Shown one piece after another: positions 49,089 to 57,847 of a stretch of DNA of 64,000 bases (positions are counted from its first letter, which is position 1; the number at the start of each line of letters is the position of its first letter). The notes beneath the pieces are model-generated. The model searched no databases, had not been told where the DNA came from, and worked only from the letters and a program-made list of their open reading frames with translations. This DNA comes from Paenibacillus durus ATCC 35681 (GTDB taxonomy: Bacteria > Bacillota > Bacilli > Paenibacillales > Paenibacillaceae): contig NZ_CP011114.1 of the NCBI RefSeq assembly GCF_000993825.1, forward strand, positions 1,550,001 to 1,614,000. The letters run 5' to 3'. The translations under genes were made by a program, and so were the position numbers.

Positions 49089-50411
49089 ATGAATCCGTAC
49101 AGGGAGAACATAAGCAAGCTGCTATCGGTAAACCCGTTCCGGGTAAGCCAGGCTGTCGGGGGCGTGCTGGCTCTGCAGGGATTTTTCCGCTCACTGCCCG
49201 TGATATACGGAGCACATGGCTGTGCAGAGGCTATAGGGCAGCTGTTGTCGCAGCATTACCGGGAACCGGTCGCACTGGAAAATGTTACGATACACGATTC
49301 AAATCTCGTTTTCGGCGGAAGCGACAGCGCCCGGGATGCGCTTGAATTGGCCATGTCCCGCTACAAGCCTGATTTGACCGTATTGATCGGCACTTCGCTG
49401 ACAGAGATGGTAGGCGAGGATTTAGAGAATGATGTAAAACAATTTGTCCAAGAGCGAGAGGGTGTTTTGAGGAAGAAATTAGTACTGTCGCTTCATATGC
49501 CAGATTACGAAGGGTCGCTCGAAACGGGATTTGCGCGGATGACGGAGCGGGTCTTGGAAGCAGTGATCGGGCTTTACGGCCGAACGTCCCGCAAGAAACG
49601 CCGCAACCGTATCAACCTGCTGCCCGGACCGCATTTGACGCCAGGGGACGTGATGGAGCTTAAGGAAATAATCTCATCTTTCGGATTGGAAGTCATTACC
49701 CTGCCGGATCTGTCCTCGTCGCTCTGCGGCCATCTGCTAATCGGGAACACGAAGCTGTCAAGGGGCGGGGTACCGCTGGATTATCTGGATAAGATGCTGA
49801 CGTCGGGCTGTACGGTTGCGGTAGGGACATGTATGGAAGGGGCGGCCCGCCTTATCGAGCAGGCAGCCGGGATTCCTTATCGTGTCTTCCCGAGCCTGAC
49901 GGGACTGCAGGCCACGGATGATTTCTTTGAATTTCTGATCAAGGAAAGCCGAAGCGATGTGGAGGTAAAATACCGCTGGCAGCGCCAAATTTTGCTCGAC
50001 AGCATGCTGGACGCGCGCTGCGTCTACCATGGAAAGGCGATTATTGCCGCGCTTGAACCGGATCATCTGCTGGGAATGTCCGAATGGCTTGGCGAAATGG
50101 GTGTCAAGTCCTTTCGCGCCGTTGCCCCGTCCGCCTCGCCTGTACTGCAGCAGATCGAGGATGGAGCGATCATTGGAGATTTGGAGGATATGGAGCGGCT
50201 GGCCGGAGAAGGCGCGGACCTGTGGATCGGCAGCTCCCATGGCGAACCGGGCGCGCAGCGCGCGGGAGTGGAGTTCGAGCCGATGGGATTTCCGGTATTC
50301 GGCAGGCTGTGCACCTCCCTGTCGGTCAGCGTCGGCTACCGGGGGACGACGGAGCTGCTGGGCCGGATCGGCAATGCGCTCCTGACAGCAGAGAGGGTGG
50401 CGCGTAAGTAG
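49089..50411 (+). CDS. nifN: NifN/VnfN cofactor-assembly scaffold, beta-type
   Basis: A 440-residue NifN-type protein: VNPFRVSQAVGGVLALQGFF (no N-terminal P-cluster Cys), YGAHGCAEAIGQLL (one Cys kept) and IGTSLTEMVGED (Cys replaced). This pattern of lost cysteines is typical of NifN rather than NifK. The C-terminal GFPVFGRL...VGYRGTTELLGRIGN matches the relic at 33235. It starts 5 bp after the nifE stop. Confidence 0.87.
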   Translation: MNPYRENISKLLSVNPFRVSQAVGGVLALQGFFRSLPVIYGAHGCAEAIGQLLSQHYREPVALENVTIHDSNLVFGGSDSARDALELAMSRYKPDLTVLIGTSLTEMVGEDLENDVKQFVQEREGVLRKKLVLSLHMPDYEGSLETGFARMTERVLEAVIGLYGRTSRKKRRNRINLLPGPHLTPGDVMELKEIISSFGLEVITLPDLSSSLCGHLLIGNTKLSRGGVPLDYLDKMLTSGCTVAVGTCMEGAARLIEQAAGIPYRVFPSLTGLQATDDFFEFLIKESRSDVEVKYRWQRQILLDSMLDARCVYHGKAIIAALEPDHLLGMSEWLGEMGVKSFRAVAPSASPVLQQIEDGAIIGDLEDMERLAGEGADLWIGSSHGEPGAQRAGVEFEPMGFPVFGRLCTSLSVSVGYRGTTELLGRIGNALLTAERVARK

Positions 50412-50516
50412 GCCGCCTTCGCTTTCAGCTAAAGGAAGCATGAAGCATGCCCGTACACATATGGACAATGCCGCTCTTTTATCCGGCAGAATTATATTTT
50501 ATGGAGGGATTCTACG

Positions 50517-50966
50517 ATGGCTTATACGGTTATAGAGACCGGATTCGAGAAGTTCCGGGACAATTATCGGGATGCACTTGGGTATCACCGCAGAGCGGAG
50601 CAATTCCAGCGTGAGGACCGGGGCTATAGTCTGGTATTTAATGTCGCCTGCGTGGCGCTTGAACGCTACCTTGTTGCTATGTGTTATTTGTACGACGCTC
50701 CGCCTTTGAATCATAATTATATTTGTCTGATGAATGCCGTGGAGACTGTGGTCGATTTCCCCGCTGATTTAAACAAGGAGATCCGGTCGCTGGATTTTAT
50801 ATTCGGCATTTGCTCGCTGGAGGATTATTTTCACGAAACGCCCGAGCTGGTGGACGTGACCCGTGTGCTTGCCATGTGCGAAGCGGTGCGGGCTTTGTTC
50901 GATCAGGAGAAAATACAAGCGGTCAGCGACGCTTTGAACCTTGAGCAAGCCGGGCAAACGGGTTAG
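50517..50966 (+). CDS. HEPN-like helical protein of unknown role
   Basis: A 149-residue all-helical protein whose pattern (AEQFQREDRGYSLVFNVACV; ALERYLVAMC; PLNHNYICLMNAV) resembles HEPN domains. No nucleotidyltransferase partner or RxxxxH motif is evident. The ATG follows GGAGGG. It lies in a tight cluster with two tiny ORFs and a nifV-alpha gene. Weak fold inference; the function in a nitrogenase island is unknown. Confidence 0.55.
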   Translation: MAYTVIETGFEKFRDNYRDALGYHRRAEQFQREDRGYSLVFNVACVALERYLVAMCYLYDAPPLNHNYICLMNAVETVVDFPADLNKEIRSLDFIFGICSLEDYFHETPELVDVTRVLAMCEAVRALFDQEKIQAVSDALNLEQAGQTG

Positions 50967-50968
50967 TA

Positions 50969-51103
50969 ATGAAGCCTGCCGCCCATGTGCAAACACCGGA
51001 GGAGGTACTGGGCCACCCTGAATATATTGCTCAGAAAAACGCGTGGATGGCTGAATTTCTTACTCGGCTGGAGAAACAGGAAAGGGGGCGTGCAATCGGA
51101 TGA
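50969..51103 (+). CDS. Small coupled ORF (44 aa)
   Basis: Encodes MKPAAHVQTPEEVLGHPEYI followed by a charged helix (KNAWMAEFLTRLEKQE). It starts 3 bp after the HEPN-like stop and its TGA overlaps the next ATG (ATGA). Coding is supported by the coupling, not by any known family. Confidence 0.45.
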   Translation: MKPAAHVQTPEEVLGHPEYIAQKNAWMAEFLTRLEKQERGRAIG

Positions 51104-51255
51104 TGGAACAAATTAGCTATAAGGCAAGGGGCTGCTGCAGCTGGGATATAATGGATCAATTTCCGTCCGAATTCCGGGAGGGGATTATCGGAACCGGTGG
51201 AAATGAACACCTGCAACCAGATCATTCGGGGCAGCCTCCCATAGCAGGTGCTTAA
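51100..51255 (+). CDS. Small coupled ORF with CC motif (51 aa)
   Basis: Encodes MMEQISYKARGCCSWDIMDQ and a Gly/Pro/His-rich tail. Both ends overlap neighbours: ATGA at the start and TAATG with the nifV-alpha ATG at the end. The CC pair and His-rich tail (NEHLQPDHSG) could bind metal. Family unknown. Confidence 0.45.
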   Translation: MMEQISYKARGCCSWDIMDQFPSEFREGIIGTGGNEHLQPDHSGQPPIAGA

Positions 51256-52319
51256 TGGCTGAGCTCATTGATTACACCGTTGACGAAGCGTTTCGCCGTT
51301 CTGTGGATTTGGAGGAGATCAGTGCCATGGCGTCGCTATTGCAGCGCTACGGACTGAATGTCTTCGACGTGTATGTCAGGTACATTGATGCGTACCGGAG
51401 CGCTATTGCAAGCGCAGAGCTTACGGACCGGATTCGCTGCAGGGTACGCCCTACCGCCGACGATTTGTCCCTGGCCCGGTCGATGGGTTTTTCCAAGGTT
51501 GCCATTCTGTGGTCGAACACATCCGGCCCGATGGCGTTATCTAAGCTGGAAGCCGCTCTCGAAGCAGCAAGAGCGTTTGCGGAGGAAATCTATTTATATA
51601 TTGAAGATATATCGTTAACCCAACCTGCAAGCTTTGACGTCTATTGGCCGCTCGCCGAGCGGTATGGGGTCAAGCGCGTGATTTACTGCGACAGCAAAAG
51701 CAGACTTGATCCCTTAATTGCCCACAGCAATCTCACTGAGCTTCTGAAGAGCGCCACTTGCCCCCTTGAGTTCTGCGGCGCTAATCTGCTCGGTCTGGCG
51801 ACGGCGAACGGACTTGCCGCATGGAAGGCGGGAGTAAAGTATATTGGCGTTTCGGTAGCAGGGGCAGGTTCCAAAGGCAAAGCGGCTATGGAAGAAGTGT
51901 TGATGGCCGTTAAGGTGCTGTGGAAGCAGACGCATGGTCCTTCCGCCCACACGCTAGCGGACGATTGCGAGGCTATTCTATCTGCGCTGAACATCAAAGT
52001 GCCTGTGCACAAAGCTCTGATAGGCCGTAATGTCTTTGCGCATGAATCCGGCATTCACGTGGACGGTGTTGCCAAGAATCCCGAGCTGTACGAGGTTATC
52101 CGGCCGGAGGAAGTGGGGCTGGCCCGCAAACTGCTGATTGGCAAGCACTCGGGAACCTCTTCCTTAAAGCATAAGTTCCGGGAGTGGGATCTGGAGCTGG
52201 CCTCGGATGAGGCGGTACTGCTGCTGGAACAGGTAAGGGAGCTGGCGGAGCGCCGGAAACGGCCGATCCAGGACAACGAATTAATGGAATTATATAAGCG
52301 GCAGAATGAGCTTGAATAG
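51255..52319 (+). CDS. nifV: Homocitrate synthase alpha-type subunit (NifV-alpha), copy 2
   Basis: A 354-residue paralogue of the protein at 41771, with the same degenerate barrel start (LIDYTVDEAFRRSVDLEEIS) and intact C-terminal HESGIHVDGVAKNPELY and GKHSGTSSLKHKF. No omega gene accompanies it, so it would have to share the single omega at 42882. It lies at the end of the nifE-nifN block. The two alpha copies may pair with omega under different conditions, or one may have a regulatory role. Confidence 0.82.
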   Translation: MAELIDYTVDEAFRRSVDLEEISAMASLLQRYGLNVFDVYVRYIDAYRSAIASAELTDRIRCRVRPTADDLSLARSMGFSKVAILWSNTSGPMALSKLEAALEAARAFAEEIYLYIEDISLTQPASFDVYWPLAERYGVKRVIYCDSKSRLDPLIAHSNLTELLKSATCPLEFCGANLLGLATANGLAAWKAGVKYIGVSVAGAGSKGKAAMEEVLMAVKVLWKQTHGPSAHTLADDCEAILSALNIKVPVHKALIGRNVFAHESGIHVDGVAKNPELYEVIRPEEVGLARKLLIGKHSGTSSLKHKFREWDLELASDEAVLLLEQVRELAERRKRPIQDNELMELYKRQNELE

Positions 52320-52428
52320 AGACAGCCGTTAATCCGGGCCGGATTAACCGTACACAAAGAAGCAGCGGAAGCTAAAGGAGCAGAAATAAAGTCTGGACGC
52401 TCATGCCGCTGAATGTATTAAACATAAC

Positions 52429-52460
52429 AAAGGGTGTCCCGGGCAGCGCCCTTTATTTTT
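52429..52460 (+). terminator. Terminator of the nifE-nifV block
   Basis: AAAGGG-TG pairs with GCGCCCTTT around a GC-rich loop, followed by ATTTTT. Confidence 0.75.
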
Positions 52461-52847
52461 GAGGCGGGAATCAGGCGGGGGGAATACGGGGGCCGTCCGT
52501 TATTCAGACAATCCAGGTGCGACGATGAAGCGGATCATGTAGAAAGCCTGAAATTGTGCATCTTTTGGCCGCGTGAGAAAACCCATTGTATCACACACCT
52601 GCGAATATACAGTTTTTCCCTATGTCCAGTCTTGCATCCAGTTGATACGGCCTTAAATTCCTGCATAAATTAAGGATTTCTCTATGTATGAAAGATTTGG
52701 ATTTAAAAAACCTGCACTTTTAGCCCATTTGCCAAATGCTGAACTTCAATTACAGCTACAGCCGCGTGGCCTCATCCCTTGATTTTGGAGCGTCAAGAAG
52801 TACGCATCCATGCTCGCAGCAGTACATCTCAACGGCGGGGTCAGGAT
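52461..52847. other. Non-coding junction downstream of the vnf island
   Basis: I see no gene here. The DNA lies between the last vnf terminator and an IS3-family end and probably contains disrupted element or genomic sequence. Confidence 0.4.
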
Positions 52848-52940
52848 ATGGAGGACTACATCCGTTTTTACAATAACGAACGGCTGCAAGCCAAATTAAA
52901 CGGCCCTAGTCCCATGGAATTCAGGACTAAGGCCGCCTAA
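52848..52940 (+). pseudogene. IS3-family OrfB 3' end
   Basis: The frame reads MEDYIRFYNNERLQAKLNGP then SPMEFRTKAA-stop, the typical end of an IS3/IS150 integrase. The catalytic core upstream is missing, so the element is broken. Confidence 0.8.
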
Positions 52941-52954
52941 ATGCTTTTTATTTT

Positions 52955-52982
52955 TATCTTGTCTACTTGACGGGGTGCAGTT
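52955..52982. mobile_element. IS3/IS150-type terminal sequence
   Basis: TCTTGTCTACTTGACGGGGT followed by GCAGTTCA resembles the right terminal inverted repeat of IS150-group elements (TGTCTACTTGACRGGG...). It lies 15 bp after the OrfB stop. The matching left end was not found. This marks one border of the vnf island. Confidence 0.6.
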
Positions 52983-53033
52983 CAGGCAGCCATGAAAAGC
53001 CTAGGGCGCCCCTTGTTGTTTTGTTGATCAATC

Positions 53034-53669
53034 TTAGAACTTAGCGGCTGCTTCCTTGGCTTTGACAATTGCCTTTTCTTTGATGGTCTGAGCTTGGTCC
53101 GGTGCTGCAGCCATACCTTCTACAAAGATCCCCTCAAAAGATGCAAAGCCATAGAATTGGGAAATTTTCTTCAGGTAGCTAAAGCCGCTTTCAAATCCGG
53201 CAGAAGGGCCTTCGGAGTATACTCCGCCGCTGGCCTGAATGTGAAGGCCTTTTTTGCCGGTCAACAGACCAACTATACCATCTGCGGTGTATTGGAAGGT
53301 TTTACCTGCTACAGAAACGGCATCAATATAAGCCTTCAACACAGGCGGGAAAGAGAAATTCCACATTGGAGAAACAAAAACATACTTATCGGCAGCCACG
53401 AATTGATCCACGATTTCACCCAAACGCGCTACTTTTGCCTGTTCGGCAGCAGACAGCTCCTCAAATCCGCTTCCTGACTGTAATTTGCCCCAACCGCTAA
53501 ATACGTCGGCATCAAGTACCGGAATATCCAGTTTGTACAAATCCAGATGAACGACTTCATCGTCCGGATTGGCTGTACGGTAAGCATCAATAAATTCTTT
53601 CCCTACAGCTAAGCTATAGGAGGTATGATGATCGTTAGGGTGGGCAGTAATGTATAATACTGTTGACAT
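53034..53669 (-). CDS. azoR: FMN-dependent NADH-azoreductase
   Basis: A 211-residue flavodoxin-like quinone/azo reductase with phosphate-binding [32 protein letters not shown] and [10 protein letters not shown], as in AzoR. It reduces quinones or azo compounds with NADH and may protect from thiol or quinone stress. The start is behind AGAAAGGAAG. Monocistronic. Confidence 0.88.
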   Translation of the reverse strand: MSTVLYITAHPNDHHTSYSLAVGKEFIDAYRTANPDDEVVHLDLYKLDIPVLDADVFSGWGKLQSGSGFEELSAAEQAKVARLGEIVDQFVAADKYVFVSPMWNFSFPPVLKAYIDAVSVAGKTFQYTADGIVGLLTGKKGLHIQASGGVYSEGPSAGFESGFSYLKKISQFYGFASFEGIFVEGMAAAPDQAQTIKEKAIVKAKEAAAKF

Positions 53670-53847
53670 GTTTAATCTTCCTTTCTCTTATGGAAATGTC
53701 TTTGAACTGATTATATCATTATTATAGTAAATAGCAAATGTTAATTCACTTACATAAAGTGTATAAAAAGCAATTTGGATTCTAATCCTGTCAACAAGGC
53801 GCTGACGCTTGATGGGATGCGGTCTATTTTGCGAACATGACTGCCGG

Positions 53848-54774
53848 TTAGTTGAGCAAACTCCCCTTTTTTCTATCGCCCAGTAAATTTCCAATCTTCT
53901 GAACAGGTACACTGAATAATATGAGTACAGCCGCCAGACAATCCGTCACGGTTAATCTTTCACCCAACAGCAGAACAATGAAGAGCAGAGTAACGAACGG
54001 TGTGAAAAACGTAAAGCTTGCAATCAAAGAAGCCGAGGAATATTTCAGCGCCCGAAAATACAGGAAGAATCCGAACACGATATTGCTCATGCTAAGCCAA
54101 AGAACGCCGTAAAAGTCTGCTCTTTGAGGAATAATAAAATGGGATGAAGCCAGCATCGCTCCAATAGATAGAATAAATGCTGCAGCGGTTATAGAAAAGG
54201 TGCTGATTAGCATATCTTTTTGATTCTTCTTAATGAGGTTAGTGAAGAACCCCCAGCTTATTGCGGCTAAAATGGCAAGCATATCCCCCTTGAAGTTGGT
54301 GAACCTGATATTCGCAAAATCACCTTTCGTCACAAGTAGAATTGTTCCCATGAAGCCCATACCGATTGAGATCATATTATATAGATTTAACTTCTCTTTG
54401 TGGATCGGGATAGCAAGCACAATGATAAAAATGGGAAATAAATAATTAAGCATGGACGCTTCCACAGCCGGAATAAGTTCAAGTGATTTCAAGTATAAAA
54501 AATCATATAGAAAAGTAAAAACCCCGCATGAGAGCAGCAATATAATTTCCGATCTTTTCCATGAAAATATTGCACGTAATTGGCCTTTGAGCATGACAAT
54601 AACTAAAAATACGGCAGCTCCAAGTCCATACATGTAAAACAATACTTGATAGCTGTCTAAATGGTTTAAGAGCAGTTTGCTTACCGCCGCCAATGAACCC
54701 CACATTAGTAATAAAATCGGCATCAAGATGAAGGGGTTTTTAGAAGCCTCTAACTTATTATCGCGCTTTTGCAT
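53848..54774 (-). CDS. EamA/DMT-family transporter
   Basis: About 308 residues with ten helices in two EamA halves (MLNYLFPIFIIVLA; SSASLIASFTFFTPFVTLL). A possible upstream ATG at 54786 is open, but GAGGA before ATG 54774 favours the shorter form. It lies in tandem with a second DMT gene. Confidence 0.8.
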   Translation of the reverse strand: MQKRDNKLEASKNPFILMPILLLMWGSLAAVSKLLLNHLDSYQVLFYMYGLGAAVFLVIVMLKGQLRAIFSWKRSEIILLLSCGVFTFLYDFLYLKSLELIPAVEASMLNYLFPIFIIVLAIPIHKEKLNLYNMISIGMGFMGTILLVTKGDFANIRFTNFKGDMLAILAAISWGFFTNLIKKNQKDMLISTFSITAAAFILSIGAMLASSHFIIPQRADFYGVLWLSMSNIVFGFFLYFRALKYSSASLIASFTFFTPFVTLLFIVLLLGERLTVTDCLAAVLILFSVPVQKIGNLLGDRKKGSLLN

Positions 54775-54858
54775 GATTATCCTCATTCCTTTATACTATT
54801 AACCTGCTGCCCGTATGAGCAAAACCCCTCCAGCCGCAGCTGAAGGGGTAATTGAAGC

Positions 54859-55734
54859 TTATTTTTTCTCGTAGATAACGAATAGAACCCCGCTGAGAAT
54901 CAGGATAGAGCCGATCCAAAACGTCACACCTATGTTCTCGCCTAGAATGAGCCATCCGAGCAATGTTCCAACCACGGGTTGAAAGAAGAAAAATAGCCCC
55001 CCGCTTGAGGCATTAAGCATTTGTAATCCGCGGTTCCACAGCAGGAATCCGCCTGCCGTTGAGACAATGCCCAAATATAACACTCCTCCCCAGATCGCAG
55101 GATGTGCCAGCTGAGAGACGGGAAGGGCGTGCAGCCGTCCCAAAACAAAAGGAGTCAACACAATTAGGGCCACCAGGATGGAATAGGCCGTCACTACAAT
55201 TTGTGAATACTCGCCCGGCACACGTTTGACAAGAACAGACATGAGCGCCCATGTTAAAGCTGCTATAAGCAGTGCAATGCCGCCAAGTTTACTGGACACA
55301 TCCACATGATCGGCTCCAACAATGAGAAAAACTCCAATGGTCGCCAGACCAACGGAGAGTCCCTTTTTTACAGTCAATCGTTCCTTAAGCAGCAGCCAGG
55401 CAAAAATAACCATAAATGCCGGTGTCGAAGAAGTGATAATGGCTCCCGTCTGTGCTGAGGACAGCATTGTACCGGTTTCCTGGGCAACTATCGAAATCGC
55501 ATTGCCAATGACCCCTATAGCTATGATGAGTAAAAAGTCGCGTTTATGAATTCGCCATTGTTGCCGTGTGATCAAGCCGATAACGAGAAGGGCAGCAATC
55601 GCCACTAAATAGCGTATCCATACAAGTTCAAGCGGCGGTATGACCGCTACGACAATTTTAACAACAACGTACATACCACCCCAAATACTGGCGGCTAAAG
55701 CTAAATAGATAGAACCTAACCAAGTGTTTTTCAT
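54859..55734 (-). CDS. EamA/DMT-family transporter (YdcZ/RhaT-like type)
   Basis: A 291-residue ten-helix DMT exporter (ASIWGGMYVVVKIVVAVIPP; GAIITSSTPAFMVIFAWLL; GENIGVTFWIGS). It is followed by a second, divergent-sequence DMT gene at 53848 on the same strand; 72 bp separate the two. Substrate unknown. Confidence 0.8.
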   Translation of the reverse strand: MKNTWLGSIYLALAASIWGGMYVVVKIVVAVIPPLELVWIRYLVAIAALLVIGLITRQQWRIHKRDFLLIIAIGVIGNAISIVAQETGTMLSSAQTGAIITSSTPAFMVIFAWLLLKERLTVKKGLSVGLATIGVFLIVGADHVDVSSKLGGIALLIAALTWALMSVLVKRVPGEYSQIVVTAYSILVALIVLTPFVLGRLHALPVSQLAHPAIWGGVLYLGIVSTAGGFLLWNRGLQMLNASSGGLFFFFQPVVGTLLGWLILGENIGVTFWIGSILILSGVLFVIYEKK

Positions 55735-55957
55735 TATAGTACCCTCCGTTTTTATTTAGGCAGCGAAATGCCCCTAACGGAGAGGTGCAGTCACCTTCAC
55801 TCCACTAAGGGCGGAAAGGTGCTGCAGGAACATCGTTTTCAAATAATGGAGCCAAATACATCAGATTCACCTCTAATCTAAATGCAGATATACATTGTTT
55901 CATAGTAGCAGACGATTCTGTTCTTGAATAGACACATAAAAAAATTGAACGCTTTCA

Positions 55958-55986
55958 TTGACAACCTGTATATACAGGATTAATAT
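55958..55986 (+). promoter_or_regulatory. Sigma-A promoter of the trehalose operon
   Basis: TTGACA (55958-55963), 17-bp spacer and TAATAT (55981-55986). TreR operator 1 fills the spacer. Confidence 0.75.
55965..55978. promoter_or_regulatory. TreR operator 1
   Basis: Perfect palindrome CCTGTATATACAGG between -35 and -10, fitting the TTGTATATACAA-type operator of Bacillus TreR. Confidence 0.75.
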
Positions 55987-56003
55987 AGGGGTATCAACAA
56001 TCA

Positions 56004-56017
56004 CTTGTATATACAGG
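56004..56017. promoter_or_regulatory. TreR operator 2
   Basis: CTTGTATATACAGG just downstream of the start point. Two operators 39 bp apart suggest cooperative repression. Confidence 0.72.
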
Positions 56018-56112
56018 AGGAGAAGAGAGGTATTGATCATATAAAGCGTTTCCTGAAAACGCTATATTAAATGGTTATAGGAAATTAGGTAAGTACTGGG
56101 AGGGATTGAGCC

Positions 56113-57822
56113 GTGAATAAAGTGAAGGGACAGGAGTGGTGGCGGCGCTCCGCAGTTTATCAGGTATACCCCAAGAGCTTTAAGGATACGACAGACAGCG
56201 GACAGGGCGATATTCGGGGGCTGCTGGAGAAGCTGGATTATTTGCAGGATCTCGGAATCGATATTATTTGGCTCCAGCCGGTATACGTTTCTCCGCAAAA
56301 TGATAACGGTTACGACGTGGCTGATTATTGCGAAATCGACCCGCAGTTCGGCACGATGGAGGATTTTGACGAGCTGGCTGCCGAAGTCCGGCGCAGAGGC
56401 ATGAATCTGATGCTGGATATTGTCGTCAACCATTCGTCGACGGAGCATAAGTGGTTTCAGGAGGCCAAGAAATCGAAGGACAATCCGTACCGTGATTATT
56501 ATATCTGGAGAGATCCGAAGCCGGATGGAAGCGCCCCTAACAACTGGCAGTCCAAATTCGGCGGCTCCGCTTGGCAGTTCGATGAAGGCACAGGCCAGTA
56601 TTTTCTCACCCTGTTCGACAAGACGCAGGCCGATCTCAACTGGGAGAATCCGAAGGTAAGGGAAGAGATTTACAACCTAATGAGCTTCTGGGCGAACAAA
56701 GGGGTTTGCGGGTTCCGGATGGACGTCATCAATCTGATATCCAAGGATCAGGGTTTCCCGGAGGACGACGGCAGCGTTCTGCCGGGAGACGGTCGGAAGT
56801 ACTATACCGACGGACCAAGGGTTCACGAATATCTCAAGGAAATGAACCAAAGAGTATTCGGCCCTGATACGGTAACGGTGGGTGAAATGTCTTCCACAAG
56901 TCTGGAGCACTGTATCCGGTATTCGAATCCACAGGAACGGGAGTTCTCGATGACCTTCAACTTCCACCACCTTAAAGTAGACTATCCCGGCGGGAAAAAG
57001 TGGGAGCTTATGCCTTACGATTTCGAGCAGCTGAAAGCGCTGTTGTCGGAGTGGCAGACCGGCATGCAGCAGGGGGGCGGCTGGAATGCCCTGTTCCTGA
57101 ACAACCACGATCAGCCCCGGGCCTTGTCCAGATTCGCCGATGACGGCGAGTACCGGGTGGAAAGCGCAAAAATGCTAGCAACAACGCTGCACGGTCTTCA
57201 GGGAACGCCTTACGTGTATCAAGGGGAAGAAATCGGCATGCCGAACCCGCACTGGAACCAGATCGGCGAGCTGCGGGATATCGAATCTCTGAACATGTAC
57301 AACATCCTGCAGGAGCAGGGAAAGACCCCGGAAGAGGCGCTGGATATTATCCGCGAACGGTCCCGTGACAACTCCCGTACACCCATGCAATGGGATGACA
57401 GTCCGCAGGCAGGCTTTACGACCGGAACGCCGTGGATTAAGGTGGATGAACGCTACCGTGAAATTAATGTGCAGAACCAATTGAACGATCCGGATTCCGT
57501 TTACAGCCATTATAAGAAGCTGATTGCGCTGCGCAAGGAAATCGGCGCCTTGACCGATGGGAAATATGTGCGTCTGGATGAAGGCCACCCGCAGGTGTTC
57601 GCTTATGCGCGGATTACCGATGGGGAGACTATTGTGGTCGTTTCCAATTTTAGCGGCAGCGGCGCTGTCTTCGATTTCCCGGAGGAATTTGCGGAACAGC
57701 ATATTGGCGGGGGCGCAGCCGAGCTGCTGGCCGGCAGTACGAAATCCTCTCCGGCGCTGGAAGCGCGGATTGAACTAACCCCGTACTCATCTTATATGTG
57801 GATCATTCGCCAGACCCGATAA
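56113..57822 (+). CDS. treA: Trehalose-6-phosphate hydrolase (phospho-alpha-(1,1)-glucosidase)
   Basis: A 569-residue GH13 enzyme that splits trehalose 6-phosphate into glucose and glucose 6-phosphate. Catalytic set: nucleophile Asp in GFRMDVINLI, acid Glu in VGEMSS and Asp in FLNNHDQPR; DIVVNHSS is conserved. It starts at GTG behind GGGAGGGA. First gene of treA-treP-treR, order hydrolase-transporter-regulator. The alternative oligo-1,6-glucosidase is less likely given the neighbouring trehalose PTS. Confidence 0.9.
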   Translation: MNKVKGQEWWRRSAVYQVYPKSFKDTTDSGQGDIRGLLEKLDYLQDLGIDIIWLQPVYVSPQNDNGYDVADYCEIDPQFGTMEDFDELAAEVRRRGMNLMLDIVVNHSSTEHKWFQEAKKSKDNPYRDYYIWRDPKPDGSAPNNWQSKFGGSAWQFDEGTGQYFLTLFDKTQADLNWENPKVREEIYNLMSFWANKGVCGFRMDVINLISKDQGFPEDDGSVLPGDGRKYYTDGPRVHEYLKEMNQRVFGPDTVTVGEMSSTSLEHCIRYSNPQEREFSMTFNFHHLKVDYPGGKKWELMPYDFEQLKALLSEWQTGMQQGGGWNALFLNNHDQPRALSRFADDGEYRVESAKMLATTLHGLQGTPYVYQGEEIGMPNPHWNQIGELRDIESLNMYNILQEQGKTPEEALDIIRERSRDNSRTPMQWDDSPQAGFTTGTPWIKVDERYREINVQNQLNDPDSVYSHYKKLIALRKEIGALTDGKYVRLDEGHPQVFAYARITDGETIVVVSNFSGSGAVFDFPEEFAEQHIGGGAAELLAGSTKSSPALEARIELTPYSSYMWIIRQTR

Positions 57823-57847
57823 CATAAACGAAGGGAGCAACAAGCGT

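Larger units (their letters stand above)
55735..56112. other. Spacer with trehalose promoter and TreR operators
   Basis: The left part holds the leader of the DMT gene; the right part holds the tre control region listed below. Confidence 0.6.
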
